64,000 bases of DNA from Aphidius gifuensis (GCF_014905175.1 NC_057791.1:14698177-14762176), one strand, 5' to 3'. Shown: positions 1-10,432, counted from the stretch's first letter. Notes: a model not told the origin generated them from the letters alone. Made by a program: numbers and translations.

Positions 1-269
1 CTTTTTTTATTGGAATTCTATCTGGACGATAAATACTTTTCAATATTTTCATAATTGTTATTCTCAATGCCAGTAAATATTTATATATTAGGTATCAAAT
101 TTTACTTTGGAAAAAAACTTCACAATTAACTAAAAAAAAGAAAAGGTTTATTAAGAAATAAGTCTTGAAAGAAGTTTTTTTTTTCAATAATTTTTTTTTA
201 TTACACTAGATTTTAGACAAGAATTATGTAAGACATTTTAATATGTTAATAAAATATATATTTTTTATT
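1..269. other. AT-rich 3' flank
   Basis: No coding signal is seen. The segment is A/T homopolymer-rich and lies 3' of the minus-strand MATH-BTB gene that ends at 270. Confidence 0.5.
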
Positions 270-1340
270 TTATGAGAACAACAAGTGCTCAAGAACACCT
301 ACAAAAACTTTAGGATATTTTTTTTTGTAAACTTGAAATGTTTTATTTTTCCTAACAGCTCGTAAATTTTTTTTCATAAATTCTAAACATTTTTCATGCA
401 GTTCTTTAAGATTATATCTATCAGAATAAACGAATATACTTGCGACATTTTCACAGTTTATCGTTTTACCGATTATTTCTTTACAAATATTTTTTAAACA
501 ATCAACCTGATATTTTTCAGCAACGGCAAATAATTCAATCGGCATTTTGTCAATATTTGGTGTTTCACCAGTATAAATATAATGTAAAAATTCTTTAAAA
601 ACATCTTCATCAATATCTTCAATGACAACTTCGTTCTTTTCATTTCCTTTGAATTGTTCATGATCAAAAATTGCAGCAAAAACAGGACTACGTACTGCAA
701 GAATGCTTTTAATCGCACGAAATGATTTTTGACCCACTTGAATGGTAACATCAGCTAATTTTTTATTTAACAAAAGTTTTTCCAAGTCTGCAATCAATTG
801 ATGTGTTGCATTAAATCTCATATTAATTTCATTAGAATTATTTGTAAGTTTTCTAGACATTTTTATTTTACAAACAATCCTTAATTTATCATTTCGAAAA
901 TGTTTATTATCCAATGCAGCTTTCAAAGTTTTTCCGAAACGACTATAATTCCAATATGCTTTTTTTGAAAGGTCCCTAATATTATTAAACGGACTTATAT
1001 CATCATCTACAATTATTTCACATTCTGTTTGAAATTGTGAAGTATCATTGAAACTATTGAATTTTGTAGATTGCAACTGTATTGAAACAAATTTTTCACA
1101 TATCCAATGACCATCGGAGTATAGCACTGCATCCGGATCCATCTCTAAAATCCATTCATCGTTGAAGTCAGAATAATGAGATGAAAATTTCGGTGATTTA
1201 ATTTTTTTCTGGTCACATTCGACGTTATTAATTATCCATTTATATGCAAATTTACAAGTTTCCATACCAGTAACATAATCTTGGTTTGACTTTATAAGTT
1301 TAACGTGATTTTGGGTGGCTGTTTTAGCAACTACTGCCAT
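270..1340 (-). CDS. MATH-BTB protein 1 (SPOP/TD-POZ-like), 356 aa
   Basis: Intronless gene on the minus strand. An N-terminal MATH domain (about residues 20-165, with the FSSHYSDFND.W core and the L.I.C.I.M strand) is followed by a BTB/POZ domain (about 190-290: ADVTIQVGQKSFRAIK, RSPVFAAIF, YIYTGETPNIDKM) and a short BACK-like tail. The order and the TG..PN.DKM motif match SPOP, whose MATH domain binds substrates and whose BTB domain binds CUL3 in a ubiquitin ligase; the same role is inferred here. The ATG at 1340 aligns with the starts of four paralogues in this window. No signal peptide or TM is seen, so it should be cytosolic or nuclear. The MATH half is nearly identical to the fragment at 9899-10432. 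It could be a recent copy without function, but the frame is fully open. Confidence 0.85.
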   Translation of the reverse strand: MAVVAKTATQNHVKLIKSNQDYVTGMETCKFAYKWIINNVECDQKKIKSPKFSSHYSDFNDEWILEMDPDAVLYSDGHWICEKFVSIQLQSTKFNSFNDTSQFQTECEIIVDDDISPFNNIRDLSKKAYWNYSRFGKTLKAALDNKHFRNDKLRIVCKIKMSRKLTNNSNEINMRFNATHQLIADLEKLLLNKKLADVTIQVGQKSFRAIKSILAVRSPVFAAIFDHEQFKGNEKNEVVIEDIDEDVFKEFLHYIYTGETPNIDKMPIELFAVAEKYQVDCLKNICKEIIGKTINCENVASIFVYSDRYNLKELHEKCLEFMKKNLRAVRKNKTFQVYKKKYPKVFVGVLEHLLFS

Positions 1341-1626
1341 GATTATGTATATTATTTATATAATTAGTTGTAAAACTAATAATTTTTTTTTAGCACAAAA
1401 AATGTGTATTTGTGTACAGGTTAATTCCGACTGATTTAGACTGATAGGCAATGAAAACGTCAAATATAAACGATGGAATTGAATGGCTGGATAGAACTGG
1501 ATGAAACCTTATCTAACCTTATCTATAACCTTATAGCCTCTGGCAGCACATTCGAGCACATGGTTTATTATCGATACACCTTTCAATAAATGTATTGATT
1601 AATCGAATGCTTTATACAATCGATCG
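1341..1626 (-). promoter_or_regulatory. Conserved 5' flank of MATH-BTB 1
   Basis: Two blocks (about 1415-1460 and 1538-1626) recur upstream of the MATH-BTB genes at 8563 and 11130. The distal block holds TATCGATA (a DREF-type motif, 1574-1581), CGATCGAT and repeated AATCGATT-like words. Related ATCGAT-rich sequence also precedes the plus-strand copies. Function as a promoter or enhancer is inferred from conservation and position only. Confidence 0.45.
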
Positions 1627-1633
1627 ATCTTTT

Positions 1634-1764
1634 ATATGATGAAACCGGCTAAAGAGTCGGCGACAGTTTTCATGTAAACCATGAACAGAGATATAATTAG
1701 GCTAATACTGTTAATGGTTTATATGAAAATTGTTGCCGTTCTCTTTGGCTGGTTTCATCATATA
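1634..1764 (+). other. Long imperfect hairpin, structured-RNA or foldback candidate
   Basis: Arms of about 50 bases (1634-1683 and 1714-1764) pair around a 30-base loop, with one bulge. The five single-base differences between the arms all give G-U pairs if the plus strand is transcribed. A microRNA or hairpin-siRNA precursor, or an old foldback transposon, would both look like this. No expression evidence is available. Confidence 0.4.
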
Positions 1765-2080
1765 TATGTTCATAATCCTTAATGATAAAGACAAGATAAG
1801 AGAAAGTGTTAAATTCATAATTTACAAGAGATTTTTTCATAATATTTTTCTGATTGAAGTAATGTTTTGATTGATAAATTTTATTATTTTAATAAAATTA
1901 TGGATATTTTTTTTCAAAGTATGAATAACATTGGTCAAAAAACAAAAGAAAAAAAAATAAACTAATGGAAATGTTCAGAAAGCATGTGCGTGTGTTTCAG
2001 TGAGAACACTTCAATCATGTGGCATAGGTGCGATGACTATTTTTTCTACTTGCTATAAAAGAACTAAACAGGAAGAATAC
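1765..2080. other. Intergenic, nothing recognised
   Basis: AT-rich sequence without a recognisable gene or repeat. Confidence 0.4.
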
Positions 2081-2081
2081 T

Positions 2082-2234
2082 GAACCAGTTACAGAAAAAA
2101 ATGGTTAATAATTTAAACAAATCACATTAAAAGTTGAACTAGATAATGTATAGACAATGATTGAAGAAAATTTTGATAAGGAACAAATAACACAGTCTAA
2201 TCTCGTATTAATGTTAATAAAAAATTTGAAAAAG
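2082..2234 (+). repeat. Direct repeat, copy 1 (partner 6091-6240)
   Basis: About 150 bases closely match 6091-6240 in the same orientation, starting at GAAGAATACTGAACCAGTTA or a close variant. The partner is open over about 40 codons in one frame, while this copy has stops in that frame. It looks like a duplicated exon of an unidentified gene, flanking about 3.9 kb. Confidence 0.5.
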
Positions 2235-2240
2235 GATGAT

Positions 2241-2835
2241 TGAGAGGTCCATGATTTTATTCGTGATTGCACGAAATTTCAACGTCGGTAAATATCTGAC
2301 GGTACTTACCAGGTAATAAATTCATCTACAATTAAAATTACTATTTAAAAATAATGTCAATATTTAATTTGTTTTTTTTTTTTTTCATTTTGTATTTTAA
2401 AAAATCCAATAATTGCATGGTCTCTAAATTTAGCAAGACGAAATGAGAATGATCCATGTCTATTGTCATATGAATTAGTTGATTCAATTTTTCATACAAT
2501 GGGATATGTACTGCATGCAATGTTGAGCAAAACCCAGTATCAATATATTCATTGTACAAAATGTATAGTCGTGACATAAGTGAAATATATTTGGTATACC
2601 AAGTGCATTTGTGTTAAATTTTTCAAATGATCCTAAAACCATTAAATTATTTGCAAAACATTATCAAACACGTGAAGCTATACCAGATAATTTATTAAAT
2701 GAATATTGGGCAATTAGAAATATTGTTTCTGCAGGAAGTTTACAGGTGCATATATTTTTTAGTATGTTGGATCAAAATTATCACTCGAAAATTCTTGATG
2801 AATTTAGTTATGATGTTGTTAAAAAAGTACACTGA
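2241..2835 (+). pseudogene. Mitochondrial intermediate peptidase (MIPEP, M3 family) relic
   Basis: Two degenerate exons can be read. The first (about 2241-2311) encodes a stretch ending SDGTYQ at a CAG|GTAATA donor and has in-frame stops. The second (about 2390-2835) reads LNLARRNENDP, then VDSIFHTMGYVLHAMLSKTQ, then after frameshifts FSNDPKTIKLFAKHYQT and VHIFFSMLDQNYH. Order and wording follow the C-terminal catalytic region of mitochondrial intermediate peptidase, a zinc oligopeptidase that trims imported mitochondrial proteins. The HExxH zinc motif has become HTMGY, so catalysis would be lost even if it were expressed. Stops, frameshifts and the missing N-terminal two-thirds mark it as a pseudogene fragment. 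Retained intron structure suggests DNA duplication, not retroposition. Confidence 0.7.
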
Positions 2836-2845
2836 AAAAACGGTG

Positions 2846-2930
2846 CCTTAGACATTTTTATTGTTGACAAATAAATTTACATGTATTTTATTTATAAAAC
2901 GAGATCACTGGGCGCGCTTCGCGCGCCGTT
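2846..2930. repeat. Repeat end plus GC-rich stem-loop
   Basis: 2846-2903 is the reverse complement of about 5600-5655, so it belongs to the same repeat family. Right after it, 2911-2927 forms a perfect 7-bp stem GGCGCGC-TTC-GCGCGCC followed by a T run. It is the most GC-rich spot in this AT-rich flank. Confidence 0.5.
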
Positions 2931-2939
2931 TTTATTATA

Positions 2940-4380
2940 AGAATGAGAAGATAGTTTTTTAAAAAATATTATCACAATCATACTTTCTCTTGATGTCATT
3001 ATTCATTGAGCTATTTTGTAAAAATAGTAATTCACATTTATGTTTCAATTATTTTCATTGTTATTTAGTAATAATTTAAAAAAAAAAACAACACTCTGTT
3101 CACACGAATAAAAGACAATTTTTAAAAAAGATAGAGTTTAAACAAATTCGTACAGCCACTGTTGAAGCAAAACTCATTTCTTTATGACATTTTTGTGGAT
3201 GTTTAGTTCGAATATTTTTTATTTTACTATTCAGTTTTTCATGGCTGAGTATTTTTGATAACTTAATCATTCAGTTACAAAAAGAGCAAACTATAATTAT
3301 GTTTTCTTATGTCTTTTAAAAAACCCTTCTCATAATTTACCCATAATACTTTATTCATCAAAGTCTCGATCACTTTATTTTCGATTCTTTTATTTCTGTG
3401 ATGCAATTCCCAATTAATTAATTAAACATTCATTTCAAAATTACTCATGTTCATAATAAAATATTTCTAAATAGAATTTTCCCGAAATCATGATTCCTAT
3501 ATTCAAAAAACACCTCATGAAAAAAACTACAGGAAAAAAAAATGTAAATTTTATAAATTAATATGGTTAAGCTTGTGTTTTATTTTTTTAAATTGTAAAA
3601 TTCATATTAAAAAAATATAAAAACACGTCTCCGTTTTTTCATTTTATTAATAGGTAATTTTCATTTGATTTTGTCCTTAGATTCTTCTTTTCCTCCGTAA
3701 AATATTAATTATACAATTTTTTTATGATAAATTTTACTTTTCATTTTTGTCCGTGCAGTACTTCTATCCTAAAAAATTTTAAAATCAATTTTGACTCTTT
3801 TTTATATTTGCTATAACTTTTACACGAAATACGACGTTTCCTGCTTCAAGTCATGTACATAAAACATATATTTCTAAATAGAATTTTTGTGAAACTATGA
3901 ATCTGAGACTTCAAACTCACCCTCAATAAAAATCTCCAAACAATTTCATGAAATGATTATAACTCTTTATTTTATGCAGTTTTATATTTACCACGACTTG
4001 TAGATAAAATAAATTCAAAAGTGGCTAATATTTCGTTTTCTTGAGCCATTTGTCAAATCATAAACTAAAGATCTGAAAAATCATGCGCCTATTCTAAAAT
4101 CTTCTTTTCAATTATTTTTCATTTATGTTGATTATTAATTTTCAAAAAAATTTCGACATTATATTTTCACGAATAACATATAATTTATAAAACAATGAAA
4201 TTTCCGGCAACCTTTGTCGAAAAAAAATCCATTTCTTTATAACATTTTTGTGCTTACTTCAAACATTTTCCATTTTACTACTCCGTTTTCAGGGTATGTA
4301 TATTTTGATTAATTAATCATTCATTCACACAGAGCGAATTATTATGTTCTTAAGTATTTTTTTAAAAAAAATTCTTCTTT
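2940..4380. repeat. Degenerate duplicated AT-rich DNA
   Basis: No gene is seen. About 3170-3330 and 4220-4370 share wording (CATTTCTTTAT.ACATTTTTGTG, then ACTATTCAG or ACTCCGTTTTCAG, then TTAATCATTCA), indicating an old tandem duplication. Confidence 0.35.
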
Positions 4381-4435
4381 ATAAATATGATCCCGAGTGG
4401 AAATCTGGTCAGGCTAGCCCGATTTGACTTCAAGT

Positions 4436-4690
4436 ATTGATTGAGACTTGATCAATGTTCCCTTAACACTGGAAGCCTGATCGAAATTTGATCAATATTT
4501 GATCAAGATGCTTGATTAAGGATAACTCGATCAAGATTGGATCAAGGAACCCTTAACTCATCCTTAATAAGGCCAGCCTGATCAAGAATTGATCGAGAAA
4601 ACCTTAACTTATCCTTAATAAGGCCAGCCTGATCAAGAATTGATGAAGAAAACCTTAACTTCTCTTTATTAAGGCCAGCCTGATCAAAGA
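4436..4690. repeat. 51-bp minisatellite, about three copies plus degenerate edge
   Basis: The block GGCCAGCCTGATCAAGAATT recurs at about 4571, 4622 and 4673 (the last only in part), a period of 51 bases. It contains the internal partial palindromes CCTTAATAAGG and TTGATCAA-like words. Sequence from about 4436 to 4560 has the same GATCAA words in a less regular arrangement. Confidence 0.65.
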
Positions 4691-4699
4691 ACTTCTTCA

Positions 4700-5240
4700 A
4701 AAAAATTGCCTAGCTTAGATACATGAAAATTTTGTAAGACTAATAAATATTTTCCAATGAAATTTTAGTGAGATCATGACTAATATCAAGACAACACCAA
4801 CATATTATTACCTTTAAAGTTTCGAATCCTCATTTTATTTGTTTCAATTTCTTTTCATTACATAATTCACCACAACTTCTAAACAAAGTGTGACATTACT
4901 CATTTTCGTGAATTATTTATAAGATGTGAAAGAAGAAATTATAAAAATAAACACCTATGCCATTAATCATATCAACATGACCAGTTCCATCAATAAATTA
5001 TAACAGTCATATATTTATCAATAGTTATACTGAAATAATCAGTTTTTTTACTTAAAGAGACATGTATATATGTATATATATTCTACTTTTTTGTCAAAAT
5101 AGAATGATTACATTCTCAATTGTCAATAAAATTGTGAATAAAATGATTCCCTTTTTTTTTTTTTTTTTGTTTCTAAATAGAATGTATGTGGATATTATCA
5201 AATCTTAGGAAGATCGATGACAACTGTCCTTTTTATATAA
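4700..5240. other. Intergenic, nothing recognised
   Basis: AT-rich with short homopolymer and TATATG runs. No coding signal. Confidence 0.4.
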
Positions 5241-5246
5241 GGAATT

Positions 5247-5603
5247 AATAAAAATCTTAAGGAAAGGCAGTAGCTAAGGAAAAGATGTAGTTAAAAAATT
5301 AAGGTTGCCAAAAGATTATGTTTTAAGCAACATTATTTTCTTGAAACATAATTTTCTGGCAACCTTAATTCCTTAGCAACAGCTTTTCCTTTGGATTTTT
5401 ATTGTTCAAAAATAAATTTACATATTTATTTTATTTATGAAATAAATAAAAATCCCAAGGAAAAGCAGCAGCTAAGTAATTAAGGTTGCCAGAAAATTAT
5501 GTTTCAAGAATATAATGTTGCTTAAAACATAATCTTTCGGCAACCTTCATTTCTAAGCTACATCTTTTTTTTAGCTACTGCTTTTCCTCAAGATTTTTAT
5601 TTA
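5247..5603. repeat. Foldback element with about 150-bp arms
   Basis: 5247-5396 and 5447-5603 are near reverse complements (shared words AAGGTTGCCA, TTATGTTTCAAGAA, GCTTTTCCT) around an AT-rich centre. A third partial copy follows at about 5604-5720 in the orientation of the left arm, and its edge recurs inverted at 2846-2903. This is typical of a foldback/MITE family. No transposase is present. Confidence 0.6.
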
Positions 5604-5720
5604 TTTTATAAATAAAATACATGTAAATTTATTTTTCAACAATAAAAATGTCTAAGGAAAAGATGTATTTAAGGAATTAAGGTTGCCAAAAAATTATGTT
5701 TTGAGCATTAATAATTCCTA

Positions 5721-6090
5721 AAATAAAAGTTAGCACACGTGTACCTTTATAAACGGTGTACCCCATAAGCATTATTGTATTTTGTACGTATTTATAAAAT
5801 CCGAATTTTAATATCCGTGCGTAAACTTTTCTTTGTAACCCACGAAAAAAAACAAACTATCTTGTACAAATTACGGTGTTGTCGTTTCGGCCCAGTTTTT
5901 AGTGGCTATACCCCGTAGTTATTTTTCAACTTAAAAATAACGTGAAAATTCTCTCAGTGTAGAACTATTTGCCAATAGCTTTTCTATCAATTAATTATGG
6001 CAAAAATAGCTGAAGAAAGGATGTTGCCAAATAAATTGATTCGTAGACTAGATTATTTCCATAGCAATTTTTTCTATAAAAAACAAATTA
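5721..6090. other. Intergenic, nothing recognised
   Basis: No gene seen. Mixed AT-rich sequence between two repeats. Confidence 0.4.
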
Positions 6091-6240
6091 TCTTAGAAAG
6101 AATACTGAACCAGTTACAGAAAATATGGTTAATAATTTTGAAAAAATCACTTTAAAAATTAAACTAGATGACGTTCGGACAATGGCTGAAGAAAATTTTA
6201 ATGAGGATCAAATAACATAGTCTAATCTCATATTAATATA
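6091..6240 (+). repeat. Direct repeat, copy 2 (partner 2082-2234)
   Basis: This copy keeps an open frame of about 40 codons (reading NTEPVTENMVNNF, then LDDVRTMAEENFNEDQIT) ending in a stop. The parent gene is not recognised. Confidence 0.45.
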
Positions 6241-6686
6241 AATAAACTCAGCAATTTGTAATTAAAAAATTGTTGATATTTTTTCATATAAAAACTTTAT
6301 TCAATTGCTATAATTTTTTTTAGTTTTAAATTTCGATGGTATGCAAAGTAAGATGAAAAACATTTTTTTAGAGTTATTGCATTTATTACAAATAACAGGG
6401 CAATTGTTTGCTTAATACAATATGTTTCATTTAAACTTACGCGCTTTCTGCCATTTTTATCCAGATATAGGTATATTAAATATCTGCTAGATCCTAGATG
6501 GCATGTAATGATTTTTACGAACCAACATGGATCGCATCAGATCGCATGCACCATGCAGTCACATGTTTTTTGTTATTGTCAGTTATTGATGTTAAGTTAT
6601 AACTTATTGACACCTCTAAATATTTACATTTTACAATCAATTCAAATCAACATCAATTAAATCAATAGGAATAAATTATCGTTGGA

Positions 6687-7875
6687 ATGATAACATATAG
6701 AGTTTCTGATTTCGTAAAACGACGTTTACTACTTTCGACATTTTCTGGAAAATCAGTGACAATAAAGAACATTGAATTAAACCCTGATGAACCAGGTGCA
6801 AAAGGTAAAGTATATACCTATTATTAATAAAAAGTATTTTAATATCCTTTCTTAATTATCTTAATATTGGTATTGGATATTTTTTAGAATCTGTTATGAT
6901 GTTAGCACCATTTTGTAAACATCCAATTGATATGAAATTACGTGGTGTTACAAGTGACACAACTGATCCATCAGTTGACAAAATTGAAAGTTCTGGTTTA
7001 CCAATATTGAAAAAATTTATAATTGGTGATTGTGATGTTGACTTGACTATTAAAAAACGTGGTGCTGCACCAAATAGTGGTGGTGAAGTACATTTCAAAT
7101 GTCCAGTTAATCGTGGTCTTAAAAGAATCCAATTTGAAAAGTGTAGATTGATTCAAAGAATAAGAGGCATATCATGTAGCATAAAAGTATCACCAGCAAT
7201 TGCTAATCGTATGGTTGAAGCAGCAAAAGGTGTTTTACTTAATTTTGTTCCTGATGTTTAAATTCATACTGATCATTGTCAAGGAAATCTTGGTGGAGAA
7301 TCACCAGGTAAATAATTTTGTTTTTTTTTTTCATTTCCTAATTATTTCTGATATTTTTGAAAGATTTGGAATTAGTATTACTGCAGAAACAACAGGAATA
7401 AAAAGACTATCAAAAGATAAGGATAATAAAAATGGAGCATTTTTTACTGGAGAAGCATATTGTCCACCAATGGAGATATATTCGAGCCCAGAAGATCTTG
7501 GACGACAAATAGTCTTCTTGATGAAATTGCCAGAGGTTGATGCTTTGATAATGTTTTTCAACCAATGACGGCATTGCTGCATTCTTGGCTTTAGAAAAAA
7601 AAAATGTATCAAAAGTTATATTTGGACCACTTAGTAAATTAACGAGAGTATACCAATTATCATAGATAACATAAACACATCATTATTTAAATAATTGTCT
7701 ATTATTTTATTTATTTTTTAGTATTCAATTTTTAAGAGATTTAAAAGATTTCACTGAAGTTGTGTTTAAACTGGAACCAGCTAAAGACCCAGAAAACCAA
7801 GACATTATTTTTGAACAAATTCATCTATCTTGCATGGGTATTGGATACAATAAGTTCAGCAGACAAGCGTTATAA
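6687..7875 (+). pseudogene. RNA 3'-terminal phosphate cyclase-like (RCL1) pseudogene
   Basis: Exons at 6687-6804, 6888-7309, about 7359-7645 and about 7722-7875 keep GT-AG borders and read RCL1 motifs in order: FSGKSVTI, LRGVTSDTTDPSVDKIES, RGAAPNSGGEVHF, RIRGISCSIKVSPAIANRMV, FGISITAETTG, SPEDLGRQ, KVIFGPLS, IQFLRDLKDF. RCL1 is a nucleolar protein needed for 18S rRNA processing. Lesions are several: roughly 50 conserved residues are missing between exons 1 and 2, a TAA follows PDV where a tyrosine is expected, and frameshifts plus a TGA break the third exon after LGRQ. Kept introns indicate a DNA-level duplicate. An active gene would need all these lesions to be sequencing errors, which is unlikely. 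Confidence 0.8.
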
Positions 7876-8562
7876 TTTCGTGGTATATAGGTATAACACT
7901 ACGAAGTTATACTTCTTGGTATTGTTATATATAATAATTATTATATACAATTTAAATACAGTACCCATGATCTGATGATAAAACTTCTGTTATAAAAAGT
8001 GTGAGTTGAATAATAACTTTTATTGTTTTTTTCGTTCAAGTTATTAACACTGGTATTTTTATTAGCTCATCTTCTAGACTTAGTTCTTATCAAATTCTTC
8101 AAAAATAAGTTTTTAATTTTGTTATAATATTAATATAATAAAATAATAATAATTAGTTTTGTTTTGATAATAAAAATTAACATCCTGTTATTTTATATTC
8201 AAGTTGTGGCATTGATAAGTCATGATAAAATGACTCTGCGTTTCAAAATAAATAATTCACAACTTGAGTCATTGATTTTTTCTCTATTCATAAATTTTGT
8301 GTTACAGTAATTTTGTTTAATAATAAAAAAAAAAATATTTATAATTAATGTCATGAATACATGACCAAATGAATTTTATAACCAAATTATCAAATTTAGG
8401 AATATTTATTTTATTTATTTATCTATATTGATAAAAATGTATTTTTTCATTATTTTTTTGTTTTTATTACAACAGAGGTTTTAAAAAAAAATTCGAGTAA
8501 GTTATTTCAAAATTTTAATACAAAATATAAAATCGAAATTTAATACCAATAAATATTTTTTT
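7876..8562. other. Intergenic, AT-rich
   Basis: No gene seen. The part near 8342-8560 resembles 10775-11020 (ATGACCAAATGA...ACCAAATTAT, then AGAGGTTT...TTTCAAAA), so it is shared 3' flank of two MATH-BTB genes. Confidence 0.45.
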
Positions 8563-9609
8563 TTATGACAAGAGCAAGTGCTCAAGAACACCTACAAAAA
8601 CTTCAGGATATTTTTTTTTGTAAACTTGAAATGTTTTATTTGACATAACAGCTCGTAAATTTTTTTTCATAAATTCTAAACATTTTTCATTCAGTTTTTT
8701 AAGATTATATCTATCAGAAAAAACAAGTATACTTGCAACATTATCAAAATTCATCGTTTTGCATATTACTTCCTTACAAATAGTTTTAAAACAATCAACC
8801 TGATATTTTTCAGCAACAGCAAGTAGTTCCATGGGCATTTTGTCAATATTTGGTGATTCACCAGTATAAATATAATGTAAAAATTCTTCAAAAACATCTT
8901 CATCAATATCTTCAATGACAACTTCATTTTTTTCATTTTCTTTGAATTGTTCTTGATCAAACATTGCAGCAAAAACAGGACTACGTGATCCAAGAATGCC
9001 TTTGATTGCACGAAATGATTTTTGACCTACTTGAATAGTAACATCAGCTGATTTTTCACTTAACAAAAGTTTTTTCCAGTCGACACTCAGTTGTTGTGTT
9101 GCAATATTAGTTGAAATTACAACAGTTTTATTTGTTGATTTTTTTACCATTTCCATTGTACAACAAATTTTAAGTTCATCATTTTGTAAATATCCATTGG
9201 ATGATCGCAACAGCTCTGATCTTGGAATATATTGATAATATGACATTTTTTCCAGAATTTTACCAAAATTGTATTCTCTAGTTTCTGATTTTCTATTATT
9301 AATTGATAATTCACATTTTGTATAATATAATTGTAAAGTATTATGTAATACATTGAATGATTGAAGTTGTAAATCTATTGAAACATGTCCAAATCTTGTA
9401 TATATTTCCAAAATCCATTTATCGTCAAAATCAGAATAATGAGATGAAAAAGTTGGTGATGTAATTTTTTCTCTTATGTTCCACTGACTGAAGTTTTTAA
9501 TCGTCCACTCATATTTGAATTCACAAGTTTCCATACCAGCAACATAGTCTTTTTTTGACATTAAAATTTTAATGGAATCCTGATGGGTAATTCCAGCATC
9601 TACTGACAT
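8563..9609 (-). CDS. MATH-BTB protein 2 (SPOP/TD-POZ-like), 348 aa
   Basis: Intronless. The MATH domain (about residues 15-160) contains SHYSDFDDKWILEI. The BTB domain (about 180-280) contains SADVTIQVGQKSFRAIKGIL, SPVFAAMF and TGESPNIDKM, followed by a BACK-like tail to the stop at 8563. The frame is open to a further ATG at 9645, but the start at 9609 (MSVDAGI) is preferred because it aligns with MSVVAKT and MSVLAES of the paralogues. Predicted role is a CUL3 substrate adaptor. Between paralogues the BTB half is nearly constant and the MATH half differs at many positions, especially around residues 65-150. Confidence 0.87.
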   Translation of the reverse strand: MSVDAGITHQDSIKILMSKKDYVAGMETCEFKYEWTIKNFSQWNIREKITSPTFSSHYSDFDDKWILEIYTRFGHVSIDLQLQSFNVLHNTLQLYYTKCELSINNRKSETREYNFGKILEKMSYYQYIPRSELLRSSNGYLQNDELKICCTMEMVKKSTNKTVVISTNIATQQLSVDWKKLLLSEKSADVTIQVGQKSFRAIKGILGSRSPVFAAMFDQEQFKENEKNEVVIEDIDEDVFEEFLHYIYTGESPNIDKMPMELLAVAEKYQVDCFKTICKEVICKTMNFDNVASILVFSDRYNLKKLNEKCLEFMKKNLRAVMSNKTFQVYKKKYPEVFVGVLEHLLLS

Positions 9610-9898
9610 GATTATATGTATATTATAATTATAATTGGTTTCCAAACTGGTTAATTTCTTTCAGGCACAATTGTATTGACGTATCATGTATAGGTTAACT
9701 CAGGCTGACTTAGGCTAACTCAGACTGATGGGTAATGTAATGACAACCAATACAATGAAAACGTCAAACGTGGAAACCTCGTGGCTGATGGGAGCACATT
9801 CGAGCACATGGTTCATCATCGATACACCTTTTAATAAATTAATCGATTCATCGAAAAATTTATACAATCGATCGATATATTATATGTATATACGTTGA
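9610..9898 (-). promoter_or_regulatory. Conserved 5' flank of MATH-BTB 2
   Basis: Matches the flanks at 1341-1626 and 12063-12340: an AACTCAGGCTGACTTAGGCT-like block, GAGCACATTCGAGCACATGG, CATCGATA and CGATCGAT. It ends abruptly at the MATH fragment that begins at about 9899. Confidence 0.45.
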
Positions 9899-10432
9899 CA
9901 ATCAATTGATGTGTTGCATTAAATCTCATATTAATTTCATTAGAATTATTTGTAAGTTTTCTAGACATTTTTATTTTACAAACAATTCTTAATTTATCAT
10001 TTCGAAAATATTTATTATCCAATGCAGCTTTCAAAGTTTTTCCGAAACGACTATAATTCCAATATGCTTTTTTTGAAAGATCTCTAATATTATTAAACGG
10101 ACTTATATCATCATCTACCGCAATTATTTCACATTCTGTTTGAAATTGTGAAGTATCATTGAAACCATTGAATTTTGTAGATTGCAACTGTATTGAAACA
10201 AATTTTTCACATATCCAATGACCATCGGAGTATAGCACTGCATCCGGATCCATCTCTAAAATCCATTCATCGTTGAAGTCAGAATAATGAGATGAAAATT
10301 TCGCTGATTTAATTTTTTTCTGGTCACATTCGACGTTATTAATTATCCATTTATATGCAAATTTACAAGTTTGTATCTGCATAATCTTGGTTTGACTTTA
10401 TAAGTTTAACGTGATTTTGGGTAGCTGTTTTA
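9899..10432 (-). pseudogene. MATH-only fragment copied from MATH-BTB 1
   Basis: Near-identical to about 789-1328 (MATH-BTB 1) but with no BTB domain. A small replacement near 10370-10385 removes the normal ETCKF lead-in and shifts the frame, and a 3-base insertion lies near 10113. An open frame of 183 codons from an ATG at 10382 survives (to 9831) and would give an isolated MATH domain with a foreign C-terminus. The low-coordinate junction falls inside the conserved 5' flank at a short GACAAT/CAAT overlap. Most likely a recent partial duplication without function. An isolated MATH decoy is a less likely alternative. Confidence 0.8.

Noticed and set aside
2341..2577. 78-codon minus-strand frame
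   Set aside because: Antisense to the MIPEP relic, whose sense reading gives recognisable motifs.
2911..2930. Rho-independent terminator
   Set aside because: Bacterial terminators are not expected in an intron-containing animal locus. Treated as a repeat-associated hairpin instead.
4436..4690. Possible CRISPR-like array
   Set aside because: The repeats are directly adjacent with no unique spacers of constant size, and the genome is eukaryotic. It is a minisatellite.
6856..7098. 80-codon minus-strand frame
   Set aside because: Antisense shadow of RCL1 pseudogene exon 2.
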